In this document: positions 1 through 8,881 of the stretch, piece after piece
Numbering within the stretch: the first letter of the stretch is position 1
Layout: each line of letters opens with the position of its first letter
From: Bradyrhizobium sp. URHD0069
GTDB lineage: Bacteria; Pseudomonadota; Alphaproteobacteria; Rhizobiales; Xanthobacteraceae
Assembly (NCBI RefSeq): GCF_000701345.1
Contig: NZ_KL370776.1
Location: 67,321-131,320, forward strand
Direction: 5' to 3'
DNA length: 64,000 nucleotides
The notes under the pieces: generated by a model
What the model was told of the DNA's origin: nothing
The model's database searches: none
The model's input: the letters and a program-made list of their open reading frames with translations, nothing else
Translations under genes and position numbers: made by a program

Positions 1-2
1 TC

Positions 3-1151
3 GGCTACGACGCCTATGTTGCCGGCGGCGGATATGCGCTGCTGAAGCGCCTTCGCTCCGGCGAATTGGCGAAGGAAAATCTCTTGAAGGCGCTCGACGA
101 TGCGTCCTTGCGCGGTCTTGGCGGCGCAGGCTTTCCGACGGGACGAAAGTGGCGGGCGGTGCTCGGCGAGCCCGGGCCGCGGATGATGGCTGTTAACGGC
201 GATGAGGGCGAGCCCGGAACCTTCAAGGATCGCTATTATCTCGAGACCGATCCGCACCGCTTTCTCGAGGGCATGCTGATCGGCGCCCATGTGGTGGATG
301 CGCCCGAAATCTACATCTACATCCGCGACGAATATCCAGCCTCACGGGAAATCCTCGAGCGCGAGATTGCAAAATTGCCGCCGGGCGGTCCGGTGCTGCA
401 TATGCGGCGCGGCGCCGGCGCCTACATCTGCGGCGAGGAATCCTCGTTGCTCGAAAGCATTGAAGGCAAACGCGGCTTGCCACGGCACAAGCCGCCGTAT
501 CCGTTCCAGGTCGGGCTGTTCGGATTGCCGACCTTGATCAACAACATCGAGACGCTGTGGTGGGTGCGCGACATCGTCGAAAAAGGCGCGGACTGGTGGA
601 AGAGCCATGGCCGCAATGACCGCCAGGGCCTGCGCAGCTATTCGGTGTCGGGGCGGGTGAAAAATCCCGGCATGAAGCTGGCGCCCGCCGGCCTGACGGT
701 ACGCGAGCTGATCGACGAGTACTGCGGCGGCATCGCCGATGGCCACAAATTCCACGCCTATTTGCCGGGCGGCGCGTCCGGGGGCATTCTGCCGGCCTCG
801 ATGGACAATATTCCGCTCGATTTCGGCACGCTGGAAAAATACGGCTGCTTCATCGGTTCGGCCGCGATCATCATCCTGTCCAAGCACGACAGCGTGAAGG
901 GCGCGGCGCTGAATCTGATGCGCTTCTTCGAAGACGAAAGCTGCGGCCAGTGCACGCCCTGCCGCGTCGGCACCCAGAAGGCGGCTCTGCTGATGGAAAA
1001 GCCGGTCTGGAACCGCGAATTGCTCGACGAATTGAGCCAGGCGATGCGCGATGCATCGATCTGCGGCCTCGGCCAGGCGGCCTCGAATCCGCTGACCTCA
1101 GTGATTAAATATTTCCCGGAAGAATTCATGCCGAAAGAAGCTGCGGAATGA
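3..1151 (+). CDS. fdsB: NAD-dependent formate dehydrogenase, beta (NuoF-like) subunit; 5' end outside window
   Basis: Diaphorase subunit of the soluble Fds formate dehydrogenase: it carries FMN and passes electrons from the alpha subunit to NAD+. The reading frame is open from the first bases, so the start lies upstream; 382 residues are visible and the family is about 500, so the N-terminal thioredoxin-like [2Fe-2S] part is missing. Visible are the glycine-rich FMN/NADH site (GLGGAGFPTGRKW, about 114-152), GDEGEPGTFKDRYYLE (about 199-246), and the SCGQCTPCR motif with a fourth Cys near 1062 for the N3-type [4Fe-4S] cluster. The stop overlaps the fdsA start as ATGA, indicating translational coupling. 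A NuoF of complex I is excluded by the partner gene. Confidence 0.93.
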   Translation, partial: GYDAYVAGGGYALLKRLRSGELAKENLLKALDDASLRGLGGAGFPTGRKWRAVLGEPGPRMMAVNGDEGEPGTFKDRYYLETDPHRFLEGMLIGAHVVDAPEIYIYIRDEYPASREILEREIAKLPPGGPVLHMRRGAGAYICGEESSLLESIEGKRGLPRHKPPYPFQVGLFGLPTLINNIETLWWVRDIVEKGADWWKSHGRNDRQGLRSYSVSGRVKNPGMKLAPAGLTVRELIDEYCGGIADGHKFHAYLPGGASGGILPASMDNIPLDFGTLEKYGCFIGSAAIIILSKHDSVKGAALNLMRFFEDESCGQCTPCRVGTQKAALLMEKPVWNRELLDELSQAMRDASICGLGQAASNPLTSVIKYFPEEFMPKEAAE

Positions 1152-3913
1152 GCAAGATTCAGTTCGAACTCGACGGCAAGCAGGTCGAGGCCGTCAACGG
1201 CGAAACCATCTGGCAGGTGGCAAAACGCCAGGGCCGCGAGATCCCGCATCTCTGTTACTCGCCGGAGCCGGACTACCGGCCGGACGGCAATTGCCGCGCC
1301 TGCATGGTCGAGGTCGAGGGCGAGCGCGTGCTGGCGGCGTCCTGTAAACGCACGCCCAGCGTCGGCATGAAGGTGAAGACCGCGAGCGCGCGTGCGGTGG
1401 CGGCGCAGAAGATGGTGATGGAGCTTTTGGTCGCCGACCAGCCGGCGCGAGAAACGTCACATGATCCCGATTCGAAGTTCTGGCACTGGGCCGAGAAAGT
1501 CGAGGTGACCGAGAGCCGTTTCCCGGCGGCCGAGCGCTGGCAAGGTGACGCCAGCCATCCGGCGATGCGCGTCAATCTCGATGCCTGCATCCAGTGCGGA
1601 TTGTGCGTGCGCGCCTGCCGCGAGGTCCAGGTCAATGATGTGATCGGCATGGCCTATCGCAATCATGGCTCCAAGGTCGTGTTCGACTTCGACGATCCGA
1701 TGGGGGAGTCGACCTGTGTTGCCTGCGGCGAATGCGTGCAGGCCTGTCCGACCGGCGCGCTGATGCCCTCAGTGATGCTCGATGAGAACCAGACCCGCGT
1801 CACCTATCCGGATAAGAAGGTGGATTCGCTTTGCCCGTTCTGCGGCGTCGGCTGCCAGGTCACCTATCAGGTCAAGGACGACAAGGTGATCTACGCCGAG
1901 GGCCGCGACGGCCCGGCCAACCACAACCGGCTGTGCGTCAAGGGCCGCTTCGGCTTCGACTACATCCATCATCCGCATCGCCTGACCAAGCCGCTGGTGC
2001 GGCTACCGAATGCGAAGAAGGATGCCAACGACCAGGTCGATCCGGCGAATCCCTTTACGCATTTCCGCGAAACATCGTGGGAAGAGGCACTCGACATCGC
2101 CGCCAGGGGCCTCGTCACAATCCGCGATGAAAAGGGCGTGAAAGCGCTCGCCGGCTTCGGCTCGGCCAAGGGCTCGAACGAGGAGGCCTATCTGTTCCAG
2201 AAGCTGGTACGCACCGGCTTCGGCTCCAACAACGTCGATCACTGCACGCGGCTGTGCCACGCGTCGTCGGTTGCGGCCTTGATGGAAGGCCTAAATTCGG
2301 GTGCGGTGTCGGCGCCGTTCGCAGCCGCGATGGACGCCGAAGTCATTGTCGTGATCGGCGCCAATCCGACCGTCAATCATCCGGTGGCCGCAACCTTCAT
2401 CAAGAACGCGGCGAAACGCGGCGCCAAGCTGATCGTGATGGACCCACGCGGGCAGTCGCTGTCGCGCTATGCCTACAAGCATCTGGCATTCAAGGCGGGC
2501 AGCGACGTCGCGATGTTGAACGCGATGATGAACACCATCATCACCGAGGGCCTCACCGACGAGCAATATATCGCCGGCTATACCGAAGGCTTTGATGAGT
2601 TGAAGGAGCGCATCAAGGATTTCACGCCGGAGAAAATGGAGCCGATCTGCGGCATCCCGGCGAAGACCTTGCGCGAAGTAGCGCGGATCTATGCCCGCTC
2701 GCGCGCCTCGATCATCTTCTGGGGCATGGGCATCAGCCAGCATGTGCACGGCACCGACAACGCGCGCTGCCTGATCGCGCTCGCCTTGATCACCGGCCAG
2801 GTCGGCCGGCCCGGCACCGGGCTGCATCCGCTGCGCGGGCAGAACAATGTGCAGGGCGCCTCCGACGCGGGACTGATCCCGATGTTCCTGCCGGACTATC
2901 AGCCGGTCGGGCGCACCGATTTGCGCGAGCCGTTCGAGCGTCTCTGGCACCAGGACCTCGATCCGGTTCGCGGCCTCACCGTGGTCGAGATCATGAACGC
3001 GATCCACGCCGGCGAGATCACCGGCATGTACATCGAGGGCGAGAATCCCGCGATGTCGGATCCCGACCTGCAGCATGCACGCGAGGCCCTGGCCAAGCTC
3101 GATCATCTGGTGGTGCAGGACCTGTTCGTCACCGAGACCGCATTTCATGCCGACGTGATCCTGCCCGCCTCGGCTTTTGCGGAGAAATCCGGTACCTTCA
3201 CCAATACCGACCGCCGCGTGCAGTTGGCGCGCGAAGTGATCAAACCGCCCGGCGACGCGCGGCAGGATCTGTGGATCATCCAGGAAATCGCCAGGCGTAT
3301 GGGACTGGATTGGCGCTACGAAGGTCCTGCGGACGTGTTCACCGAGATGACGCAGGTGATGCCTTCGCTGAAAAACATCACCTGGGAGCGGCTGGTGCGC
3401 GAGGGCGCGGTGACCTATCCGGTCGATGCCCCCGACAAGCCCGGCAACGAGATCATCTTCACGACCGGTTTTCCGACCGAGAGCGGCCGCGGCAAGATCG
3501 TGCCGGCGCGCGTCTCGCCGCCGGACGAATTGCCCGACAGCGAATATCCGATGGTGCTCTCCACCGGCCGCGTGCTCGAACATTGGCACACCGGCTCGAT
3601 GACGCGGCGCTCCAGCGTGCTCGATCAGATCGAACCGGAGGCAATGGCGTTCATGTCGCCGAAGGACATGCGGCGCATGAAAGTCTGGCCGGGCGATTTG
3701 ATCCGGCTGGAGACGCGGCGCGGCGCCGTCGAAGTGAAAGTGCGTTCCGATCGCGACGTTCCGGAGAACATGGTGTTCATGCCGTTCTGCTACGCCGAAG
3801 CCGCGGCGAACCTGTTGACCAATCCGGCGCTCGATCCGTTCGGAAAGATTCCCGAATTCAAGTTCTGCGCAGTGCGCGCCGCACCCGCCGAGACTCGCGC
3901 TGCGGCGGAGTAG
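1148..3913 (+). CDS. fdsA: NAD-dependent formate dehydrogenase, molybdenum alpha subunit
   Basis: Catalytic subunit oxidising formate to CO2 at a bis-molybdopterin guanine dinucleotide centre (921 residues, full length). In order: an N-terminal [2Fe-2S] domain (C36, C49, C52, C66), two [4Fe-4S] ferredoxin motifs (C147/150/153/157 and C190/193/196/200), the Mo-proximal [4Fe-4S] site (C229, C232, C236, C263), then the molybdopterin oxidoreductase core. The Mo ligand is Cys370 followed by His371 (CTRLCH), so this is a cysteine, not selenocysteine, enzyme. The start overlaps the fdsB stop by four bases. In many fds operons fdsC/fdhD and fdsD follow; here the next gene is unrelated, so those maturation functions must be encoded elsewhere. 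Confidence 0.96.
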   Translation: MSKIQFELDGKQVEAVNGETIWQVAKRQGREIPHLCYSPEPDYRPDGNCRACMVEVEGERVLAASCKRTPSVGMKVKTASARAVAAQKMVMELLVADQPARETSHDPDSKFWHWAEKVEVTESRFPAAERWQGDASHPAMRVNLDACIQCGLCVRACREVQVNDVIGMAYRNHGSKVVFDFDDPMGESTCVACGECVQACPTGALMPSVMLDENQTRVTYPDKKVDSLCPFCGVGCQVTYQVKDDKVIYAEGRDGPANHNRLCVKGRFGFDYIHHPHRLTKPLVRLPNAKKDANDQVDPANPFTHFRETSWEEALDIAARGLVTIRDEKGVKALAGFGSAKGSNEEAYLFQKLVRTGFGSNNVDHCTRLCHASSVAALMEGLNSGAVSAPFAAAMDAEVIVVIGANPTVNHPVAATFIKNAAKRGAKLIVMDPRGQSLSRYAYKHLAFKAGSDVAMLNAMMNTIITEGLTDEQYIAGYTEGFDELKERIKDFTPEKMEPICGIPAKTLREVARIYARSRASIIFWGMGISQHVHGTDNARCLIALALITGQVGRPGTGLHPLRGQNNVQGASDAGLIPMFLPDYQPVGRTDLREPFERLWHQDLDPVRGLTVVEIMNAIHAGEITGMYIEGENPAMSDPDLQHAREALAKLDHLVVQDLFVTETAFHADVILPASAFAEKSGTFTNTDRRVQLAREVIKPPGDARQDLWIIQEIARRMGLDWRYEGPADVFTEMTQVMPSLKNITWERLVREGAVTYPVDAPDKPGNEIIFTTGFPTESGRGKIVPARVSPPDELPDSEYPMVLSTGRVLEHWHTGSMTRRSSVLDQIEPEAMAFMSPKDMRRMKVWPGDLIRLETRRGAVEVKVRSDRDVPENMVFMPFCYAEAAANLLTNPALDPFGKIPEFKFCAVRAAPAETRAAAE

Positions 3914-3970
3914 GCTGCAGCTACGGACCGGGGCGCAGCGGCTGCAATGGAACTTTCGTGAGTCGTGAAG

Positions 3971-3998
3971 ATTATTTTCTCGTAACTGGGAGAATAAT
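3971..3998 (+). promoter_or_regulatory. 5'-leader hairpin that covers the Shine-Dalgarno of the DUF6496 gene
   Basis: Bases 3971-3981 can pair with 3988-3998 (ATTATT with AATAAT, then five more pairs including two G-U wobbles) around a six-base loop. The 3' arm contains the GGGAG ribosome-binding sequence of the gene starting at 4000, so the folded RNA would hide it. An AU-rich, wobble-containing stem over a Shine-Dalgarno resembles an RNA thermometer or a brake on read-through translation from fdsA. A degenerate stress-type promoter (GGAAC at 3949, GATT at 3970) would start transcription inside the hairpin and escape it. Seen by eye only. Confidence 0.35.
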
Positions 3999-3999
3999 C

Positions 4000-4236
4000 A
4001 TGGCACGGAAGTATTCGAAAAAAGCCTCCGCCAAGGTTGGACGCGCAATGAAAAAGCGCAAGTCCGGCACCCTGAAGAGCGGCCGATCGGGCAAGAAGGT
4101 CAAGAGCCGCAAACAGGCGATCGCGATCGGTCTTTCCGAGGCGCGGCGTGAGGGGAAGAAGGTCCCGCCGCCGAAGAAGAGCGCGAACAAGAGGAAGACC
4201 GCTAAGAAGAAGTCCGGGCGCAAGTCGAAAAGATAG
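4000..4236 (+). CDS. Small, extremely basic DUF6496-type protein
   Basis: 78 residues, about 40 percent Lys/Arg, with the conserved core GTLKSGRSGKKVKSRKQAIA and LSEAR that I recognise as DUF6496. The composition, resembling a histone tail, suggests nucleic-acid binding, but no function is established. The frame is open far upstream inside fdsA in a different phase; the ATG at 4000 is chosen because it is preceded by GGGAG and because the family starts MARKYSKKAS-like. It converges with ku (ends 4236 and 4296 face each other). In rhizobia such proteins often sit near ku/ligD, which may hint at a DNA-end or chromatin role (inference). Confidence 0.8.
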   Translation: MARKYSKKASAKVGRAMKKRKSGTLKSGRSGKKVKSRKQAIAIGLSEARREGKKVPPPKKSANKRKTAKKKSGRKSKR

Positions 4237-4295
4237 CCGCCGCCCAGTATTCCGTCATGGCCGGCTTGCCGACCGGTAGCGCCCTTGAGAGCGTC

Positions 4296-5189
4296 TCAGC
4301 TCGCCTTGCGATGTCGCGCCGGCGAGCGATGCGCTTTCTTTGCCGTGCGATGCGCCGATCGGCCTGCCGGGGAGTGAGTCCGGCGCTTTGCCGACGCCTT
4401 GTTTGCTGAACTCCTGCCTTTCAGGCTTTGCTGAAGCGCATCCATCAGGTTGATCACGTTGCTCGGCCGTTCCTCGGGCTCGACGATCTTCACCGGCTTG
4501 CCGGCGGCCTTGCGCCTGACCAGCGTCTTCAGCGCGTTCTCATATTCATCCTTGAATTTCGAGGGATCGAAATGTGCGGCCTTGGTGTCGAGGATATGGC
4601 CGGCGAGTTCGATCATGTCCTTTGATATCTTCGGATTCCTGATGTCGTCAAAATATTCGTGTTCGTCCCGCACCTCGTAAGGATATCGCAACGTGGTGCC
4701 GAGCAGGCCCTTGCCCAGCGGCTCGATTGCGATGATATGCTCGCGGTTGGTTAGAACGATGCGCGCCAGCGCGACGCGATCCTTGTCCTTCAGGGCGTCG
4801 CGGATCACAACGAAAGCGTCGACACCGGCCTTGCCGTCGGGCGCGATGTAATAGGGGCGATTCAGGTAGCGCTTGTCGATTTCGTCCTCCGGCACAAAGC
4901 TGTCGATGTCGATGGTATGGGTGCTTTCGATCTGGACGGCCTCCAGCTCTTCCTTTTCGACCTCGACGGCTTCGCCTTTCTTCAATTCATAGCCGCAGGC
5001 CTTCTGATCGCCCTCGACCACATCGCCGGTCTCAGAATCAACCATCTGCTGCTTCAGCCGGTTGCCGGTTTCCTTGTTGATCATGTGGAAGCGGGTCTTT
5101 TCGACGGATGTCGTGGCCGGATAAAGCAACACCGGGCAGGTGACGAGGGAAAGCTTCAGCGAGCCTTTCCAATAGGCGCGAGGGGCCAT
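4296..5189 (-). CDS. ku: Ku homodimeric DNA-end-binding protein (NHEJ)
   Basis: 297 residues, the usual size for bacterial Ku, which threads onto double-strand DNA ends and recruits LigD. It begins [16 protein letters not shown] and carries the beta-barrel core motifs ([40 protein letters not shown]). The C-terminal ~40 residues form a Lys/Arg/Ser-rich tail, typical of the DNA-binding extension of rhizobial Ku. The frame is open further upstream to 5339, but the ATG at 5189 has a GGAGAG ribosome-binding site and matches the family start. It is divergent from ligD and has a general-stress-type promoter at 5241-5265. Confidence 0.95.
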   Translation of the reverse strand: MAPRAYWKGSLKLSLVTCPVLLYPATTSVEKTRFHMINKETGNRLKQQMVDSETGDVVEGDQKACGYELKKGEAVEVEKEELEAVQIESTHTIDIDSFVPEDEIDKRYLNRPYYIAPDGKAGVDAFVVIRDALKDKDRVALARIVLTNREHIIAIEPLGKGLLGTTLRYPYEVRDEHEYFDDIRNPKISKDMIELAGHILDTKAAHFDPSKFKDEYENALKTLVRRKAAGKPVKIVEPEERPSNVINLMDALQQSLKGRSSANKASAKRRTHSPAGRSAHRTAKKAHRSPARHRKAS

Positions 5190-5232
5190 TACACTCTCCG
5201 GCTTGTTACGTGCTATACGGCAGGTGAATTCG

Positions 5233-5257
5233 GGAACTTCAACGACGGTTGAGGGTT
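5233..5257 (+). promoter_or_regulatory. EcfG/RpoE2-type general-stress promoter for ligD
   Basis: GGAAC at 5233-5237, a 16-base spacer, then GGTT at 5254-5257, matching the alphaproteobacterial general-stress sigma consensus GGAAC-N16-NGTT. Predicted transcription starts near 5264, giving a leader of about 50 bases to the GTG at 5317. It overlaps the opposing ku promoter. Confidence 0.65.
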
Positions 5258-5265
5258 TTGGTTCC
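5241..5265 (-). promoter_or_regulatory. EcfG/RpoE2-type general-stress promoter for ku
   Basis: On the minus strand GGAAC (plus 5265-5261), 16 bases, then CGTT (plus 5244-5241): an exact match to GGAAC-N16-CGTT. It would give a leader of about 45 bases to the ku ATG at 5189. It occupies almost the same DNA as the ligD promoter on the other strand. Confidence 0.7.
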
Positions 5266-5316
5266 GGGGTCGTTGCATGCGCGGCTCTCGGCCATTCGAC
5301 TCGTGTGGGATCGATC

Positions 5317-7974
5317 GTGTCTCTGAGAAACCTCTCCACCTATCGAAAAAAGCGCGACTTCGAGAAAACCGCAGAGCCGAGCGGCGACACGCCGGTGACG
5401 CCATCGAAACAGCGGCGTTTTGTGATCCAGAAGCACGATGCGAGCCGGCTGCACTACGATCTGCGGCTCGAGTTCGACGGCGTTTTCAAATCCTGGGCGG
5501 TGACGAAGGGGCCCTCGCTCGATCCGCACGACAAGCGGCTGGCGGTGGAGGTGGAGGATCATCCGCTCGACTACGGCGATTTCGAAGGCACTATTCCGGA
5601 GGGGCAGTATGGCGGCGGCACCGTGCAGCTTTGGGACCGCGGCTACTGGGAATCCGACGATCCGGAGCGAGGCTTCAAAAAGGGCGATCTGAAATTCACC
5701 CTGCATGGCGACAAATTGCACGGCAGCTGGGTGCTGGTCCGCATGCGCAACGACCGCACCGGGGGAAAACGAACCAACTGGCTTCTGATCAAGCATCGCG
5801 ATGAATTCGCCAAAGAGGGCAAGGCCAACAGCATCCTGGACGCCGATCAATCGGTCGCGTCGGGACGCACGATGCAGCAGATTGCCGAAGGCAAGGGAAG
5901 AGCGCCGAAACCTTTCATGACGGCGAAGTCGGGTCGCGGCAGGGCTGACGCGGTCTGGCATTCAAACCGCGGCGATGCCGCCGAAGCGCGCGCGGAACGC
6001 AACAAAGGCGCATCGCAGGCCGCACTGTCCAAGGGCAAGAAAGTCGGCGCGATGCCGGATTTCGTCGCGCCGCAGCTCTGCACCCCCGTCGATCGTCCGC
6101 CCGGCGGCGAGGGGTGGTGTCATGAGATCAAGTTCGACGGCTACCGGGTGCAATTGCGCGTCGAGGCCGGCGAGGCCGCGTTGAAAACCCGCAAAGGTCT
6201 CGACTGGACGGAAAAATTCGAAGCCATTGCGAAAGAGGGAAGTGCGCTCCCCGACGTGCTGATCGACGGCGAGATCGTCGCGCTCGACCACAACGGTGCG
6301 CCGGATTTTTCGACCCTGCAGGCCGCACTTTCCGACGGCAAGACTGACAACCTGATCTTCTTCGCGTTCGACTTGCTGTTCGCCGATGGAATGGATGTTC
6401 GGCGGGTGCCGCTTGGCGCGCGCAAGGCGCAATTGAAGGAATTGCTGGAGGGGCGGCCCAAGAGCAAAAGCAAATTGATCCGCTATGTCGAGCATTTCGA
6501 AAGTAGCGGCGACGCCGTTCTGCAGTCGGCATGCAAGCTGGCGCTGGAAGGGATCGTCTCGAAGAAGCTCAGCGCACCCTATCTTTCCGGTCGAACCGAA
6601 AGCTGGACCAAAGCCAAATGCCGCGTAGGACATGAGGTCGTGCTGGGAGGATGGAAAACCACCAGCGGCAAATTCCGCTCGCTGATGGCGGGCGTTTACC
6701 GCGGCGACCACCTGGCCTTTGTTGGCATGGTCGGCACCGGCTTCGGGCAAGATAAGGTCAAGCGCATCATGCCGGCGCTGAAAGCCGCGGCCTCGGACAA
6801 AAGCCCGTTCGGCGGCAAGAATGCGCCGCGCAAGACGCGAGACGTGCATTGGCTGAAGCCCGAGCTCGTGGCCGAGATCGAATTTGCCGGCTGGACCGAG
6901 GGCGGCAACATACGGCAGGCTGCATTCAAGGGGCTGCGCCAGGACAAGCCAGCCGCCGAGGTCGAAGCGGAAAACCCGGCCATGGCGAAAATTGCCAAAC
7001 CTGTCGAGAAGACCGCGGCCAAATCCGGCAAGTCGGCCAAGGGGCGCGCCAAGCCGGCGGACAGCAAATCCGCCGAGGTCATGGGCGTGATCCTCTCCAA
7101 GCCCGACAAGGAGCTATGGCCGGATGCCGGCGATGGCGAAGGCGTCACCAAGCTCGATCTCGCCCGATACTTCGAAGCGGTGGGGGGCTGGATGATCGGC
7201 CATTTGAAGGGCCGGCCCTGCTCGATCGTCCGTGCGCCTGATGGCATCGGCGGCGAGAGATTCTTTCAGCGCCACGCCATGCCGGGTACCTCGAACCTTC
7301 TGGAACTGGTCAGGGTCTCCGGCGACCGCAAGCCTTATTTGCAGATCGACCGTGTCGAAGGTCTCGCAGCGGTGGCGCAGATCGGCGGCGTAGAACTGCA
7401 TCCGTGGAATTGCGCGCCGTTTGCGCCGGATACGGCGGGGCGGCTGGTATTCGATCTCGATCCCGCGCCTAACGTCGAATTTGCCGATGTCATGGAAGCC
7501 GCCAAGGAAATGCGGCAGCGCCTGGCGGACGTTGGTCTGCAGAGTTTCTGCAAGACCACCGGCGGCAAAGGACTTCACGTGGTGACGCCGCTGGCGTACG
7601 GCGCAAAAGACAAGGTGACATGGCCGGAGGCAAAAGCTTTCGCGCGCGACATTTGCCAGTGGATGGCCAATGACGATCCTGAGCGCTATCTGCTCAACAT
7701 GTCGAAGAAGCTGCGCAAGGGAAAGATCTTCCTCGACTATCTTCGCAACGACCGCATGTCGACGGCGGTTGCGGTGCTGTCGCCCCGGGCTCGAGAAGGT
7801 GCAACTGTCTCAATGCCGCTGACCTGGGCGCAGGTGCGAGGCGATCTCGACCCGAAGCGCTATACGATCCGCACCGTGCCGGGGCTGCTCGCCAGGACGA
7901 AGGCGTGGCAAGACTATGATGAGGCGGCATCATCGATAAAGCCCGCGATCAAGAAGTTGGCCGCGCGGCAATGA
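5317..7974 (+). CDS. ligD: ATP-dependent DNA ligase LigD (phosphoesterase-ligase-polymerase)
   Basis: 885 residues; the multifunctional end-processing enzyme of bacterial NHEJ. Domain order is 3'-phosphoesterase (about 25-170, with [13 protein letters not shown] and [11 protein letters not shown]), ATP-dependent ligase (about 240-540, nucleotidyl-lysine K272 in KFDGYR), and primase-polymerase (about 600-885, HPWN at 695 and the metal-binding DLD at 713-715, then [11 protein letters not shown]). This PE-LIG-POL order is that of Pseudomonas, not Mycobacterium. The GTG at 5317 is chosen because conserved sequence starts there ([14 protein letters not shown]) and the stress-type promoter lies just upstream; the open frame back to 5203 would cross that promoter. 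A Lys-rich linker separates LIG from POL. Confidence 0.95.
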   Translation: MSLRNLSTYRKKRDFEKTAEPSGDTPVTPSKQRRFVIQKHDASRLHYDLRLEFDGVFKSWAVTKGPSLDPHDKRLAVEVEDHPLDYGDFEGTIPEGQYGGGTVQLWDRGYWESDDPERGFKKGDLKFTLHGDKLHGSWVLVRMRNDRTGGKRTNWLLIKHRDEFAKEGKANSILDADQSVASGRTMQQIAEGKGRAPKPFMTAKSGRGRADAVWHSNRGDAAEARAERNKGASQAALSKGKKVGAMPDFVAPQLCTPVDRPPGGEGWCHEIKFDGYRVQLRVEAGEAALKTRKGLDWTEKFEAIAKEGSALPDVLIDGEIVALDHNGAPDFSTLQAALSDGKTDNLIFFAFDLLFADGMDVRRVPLGARKAQLKELLEGRPKSKSKLIRYVEHFESSGDAVLQSACKLALEGIVSKKLSAPYLSGRTESWTKAKCRVGHEVVLGGWKTTSGKFRSLMAGVYRGDHLAFVGMVGTGFGQDKVKRIMPALKAAASDKSPFGGKNAPRKTRDVHWLKPELVAEIEFAGWTEGGNIRQAAFKGLRQDKPAAEVEAENPAMAKIAKPVEKTAAKSGKSAKGRAKPADSKSAEVMGVILSKPDKELWPDAGDGEGVTKLDLARYFEAVGGWMIGHLKGRPCSIVRAPDGIGGERFFQRHAMPGTSNLLELVRVSGDRKPYLQIDRVEGLAAVAQIGGVELHPWNCAPFAPDTAGRLVFDLDPAPNVEFADVMEAAKEMRQRLADVGLQSFCKTTGGKGLHVVTPLAYGAKDKVTWPEAKAFARDICQWMANDDPERYLLNMSKKLRKGKIFLDYLRNDRMSTAVAVLSPRAREGATVSMPLTWAQVRGDLDPKRYTIRTVPGLLARTKAWQDYDEAASSIKPAIKKLAARQ

Positions 7975-8076
7975 TGATGAGATCGAAAGGGTGGGCCAAG
8001 CGAACCGAGCCCACCAATGTCCTGGTTTCTACAGGTCAAAGGTAGGCACGGCGTCTTTGTCCCAATCTATGAAAGC

Positions 8077-8241
8077 TCAAAGCCGCCCCATCAATAACAG
8101 GATCAGCAAGATGATGATCACCAAGCCGAGGCCACCGCCGCCATAATATCCGGTGCCGTAGAACGGGCCGCCTCCGACGCCGCTGAAGCCGCCGAGCAAA
8201 GCGATAATAAGAATGATCAGGATAATGGTTCCAATAGACAT
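8077..8241 (-). CDS. 54-residue DUF3309-type glycine-rich membrane peptide
   Basis: A small gene easily missed. It encodes MSIGTIILIILIIALL, a Gly/Tyr-rich middle (GGPFYGTGYYGGGG), and a second hydrophobic stretch ending MGRL. Two short membrane segments joined by a glycine loop are the DUF3309 pattern. Function is unknown; relatives are common in rhizobia and often appear in stress-induced sets. GGAGG lies ten bases before the ATG, and a GGAAC-N16-TGTT promoter lies about 60 bases upstream. A different reading frame across the same region (8036-8290) is Arg-rich and is a shadow. Confidence 0.8.
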   Translation of the reverse strand: MSIGTIILIILIIALLGGFSGVGGGPFYGTGYYGGGGLGLVIIILLILLLMGRL

Positions 8242-8299
8242 TTAGCATTTCCTCCAGCCCGGCAGTGGGCATCTCTGTTGCTCCTGCCACCGACTAAAA

Positions 8300-8324
8300 A
8301 ACAAATGGGAACCTGCAAAGTTCC
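8300..8324 (-). promoter_or_regulatory. EcfG-type promoter for the DUF3309 peptide, inside an inverted repeat
   Basis: Minus-strand GGAAC (plus 8324-8320), 16 bases, TGTT (plus 8303-8300). The predicted leader is about 50 bases to the ATG at 8241. The promoter sits in an imperfect inverted repeat (8292-8335; GACTAAAAA and TTTTTAGTC as outer arms), which could also act on transcripts crossing the region. Confidence 0.55.
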
Positions 8325-8401
8325 ATTTTTTAGTCTGCTGTCCCCTTCATTTCGAACCACGTGGAATTACATACAGTCAAACAAGCCTTCGGAATCTGAG
8401 A

Positions 8402-8710
8402 ATGTCCGCTCCTCTCGTCGTTTCGATTCCGCACGGCCTTGGCCGCGATGAGGCGATCCGCCGCCTCAAGACGGGATTGACGCGCGCCGTCTCGAGCGTG
8501 CCGGTTTTGAATGTCGATGAGGAGAGGTGGGAGGACAACCGCATGATCTTTCGCGTTCGCGCGATGGGGCAGGCGGCGTCAGGCCATCTCGATGTGGCGG
8601 ACGATCATGTCCGGGTGGAAGTCACGCTGCCCTGGCTGTTGCAGCGGTTCGCTGAAGTGGCTCAGAGAGCGATCAAAAATCGCGGCAACCTGCTGCTTAC
8701 CAAGCGCTGA
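8402..8710 (+). CDS. Polyhydroxyalkanoic acid system (PHA_gran_rgn) family protein
   Basis: 102 residues starting MSAPLVVSIPHGLGRDEAIRR, recognisable as the small family annotated as putative polyhydroxyalkanoate granule or system protein, and recalling ribosome-associated and SRPBCC-like small folds. No catalytic motif is visible, and the link to PHA is by family name only. No PHA synthase is nearby. It converges with treY; a strong hairpin repeat separates them. Confidence 0.75.
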   Translation: MSAPLVVSIPHGLGRDEAIRRLKTGLTRAVSSVPVLNVDEERWEDNRMIFRVRAMGQAASGHLDVADDHVRVEVTLPWLLQRFAEVAQRAIKNRGNLLLTKR

Positions 8711-8815
8711 CTAGAGCCTTTCCGTTTCGATAGAATCGAAACGGGGCTCTAGATTCTTGATTTGACGTGTTTTCTTGATGCGAACCGCTTTCCACTTCGC
8801 TTGAAAACGCTCTAA
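8711..8815. repeat. Interspersed palindromic repeat, probable bidirectional terminator
   Basis: Begins with a strong hairpin at 8711-8752: CTAGAGCC pairs with GGCTCTAG and CCGTTTCGAT with ATCGAAACGG around AGA. It continues to a second CTCTA near 8815. I recognise this as a short repeat scattered in Bradyrhizobium-like genomes. It lies between the convergent PHA-family gene and treY. Confidence 0.65.
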
Positions 8816-8881
8816 TAGTCGTCGATATTGCGCTGCGACCAAGCTGTTGATCCCGGGCGGCCTTTGCGTTCCAGGCGCCGG

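Noticed and set aside
2291-3589. 432-codon open frame on the minus strand opposite fdsA
   Set aside because: It mirrors fdsA codons; the sequence is His/Arg/Gly-rich with no family resemblance and arises from high GC and low stop density.
5962-6849. 295-codon open frame opposite ligD
   Set aside because: Antisense to the ligase domain of LigD.
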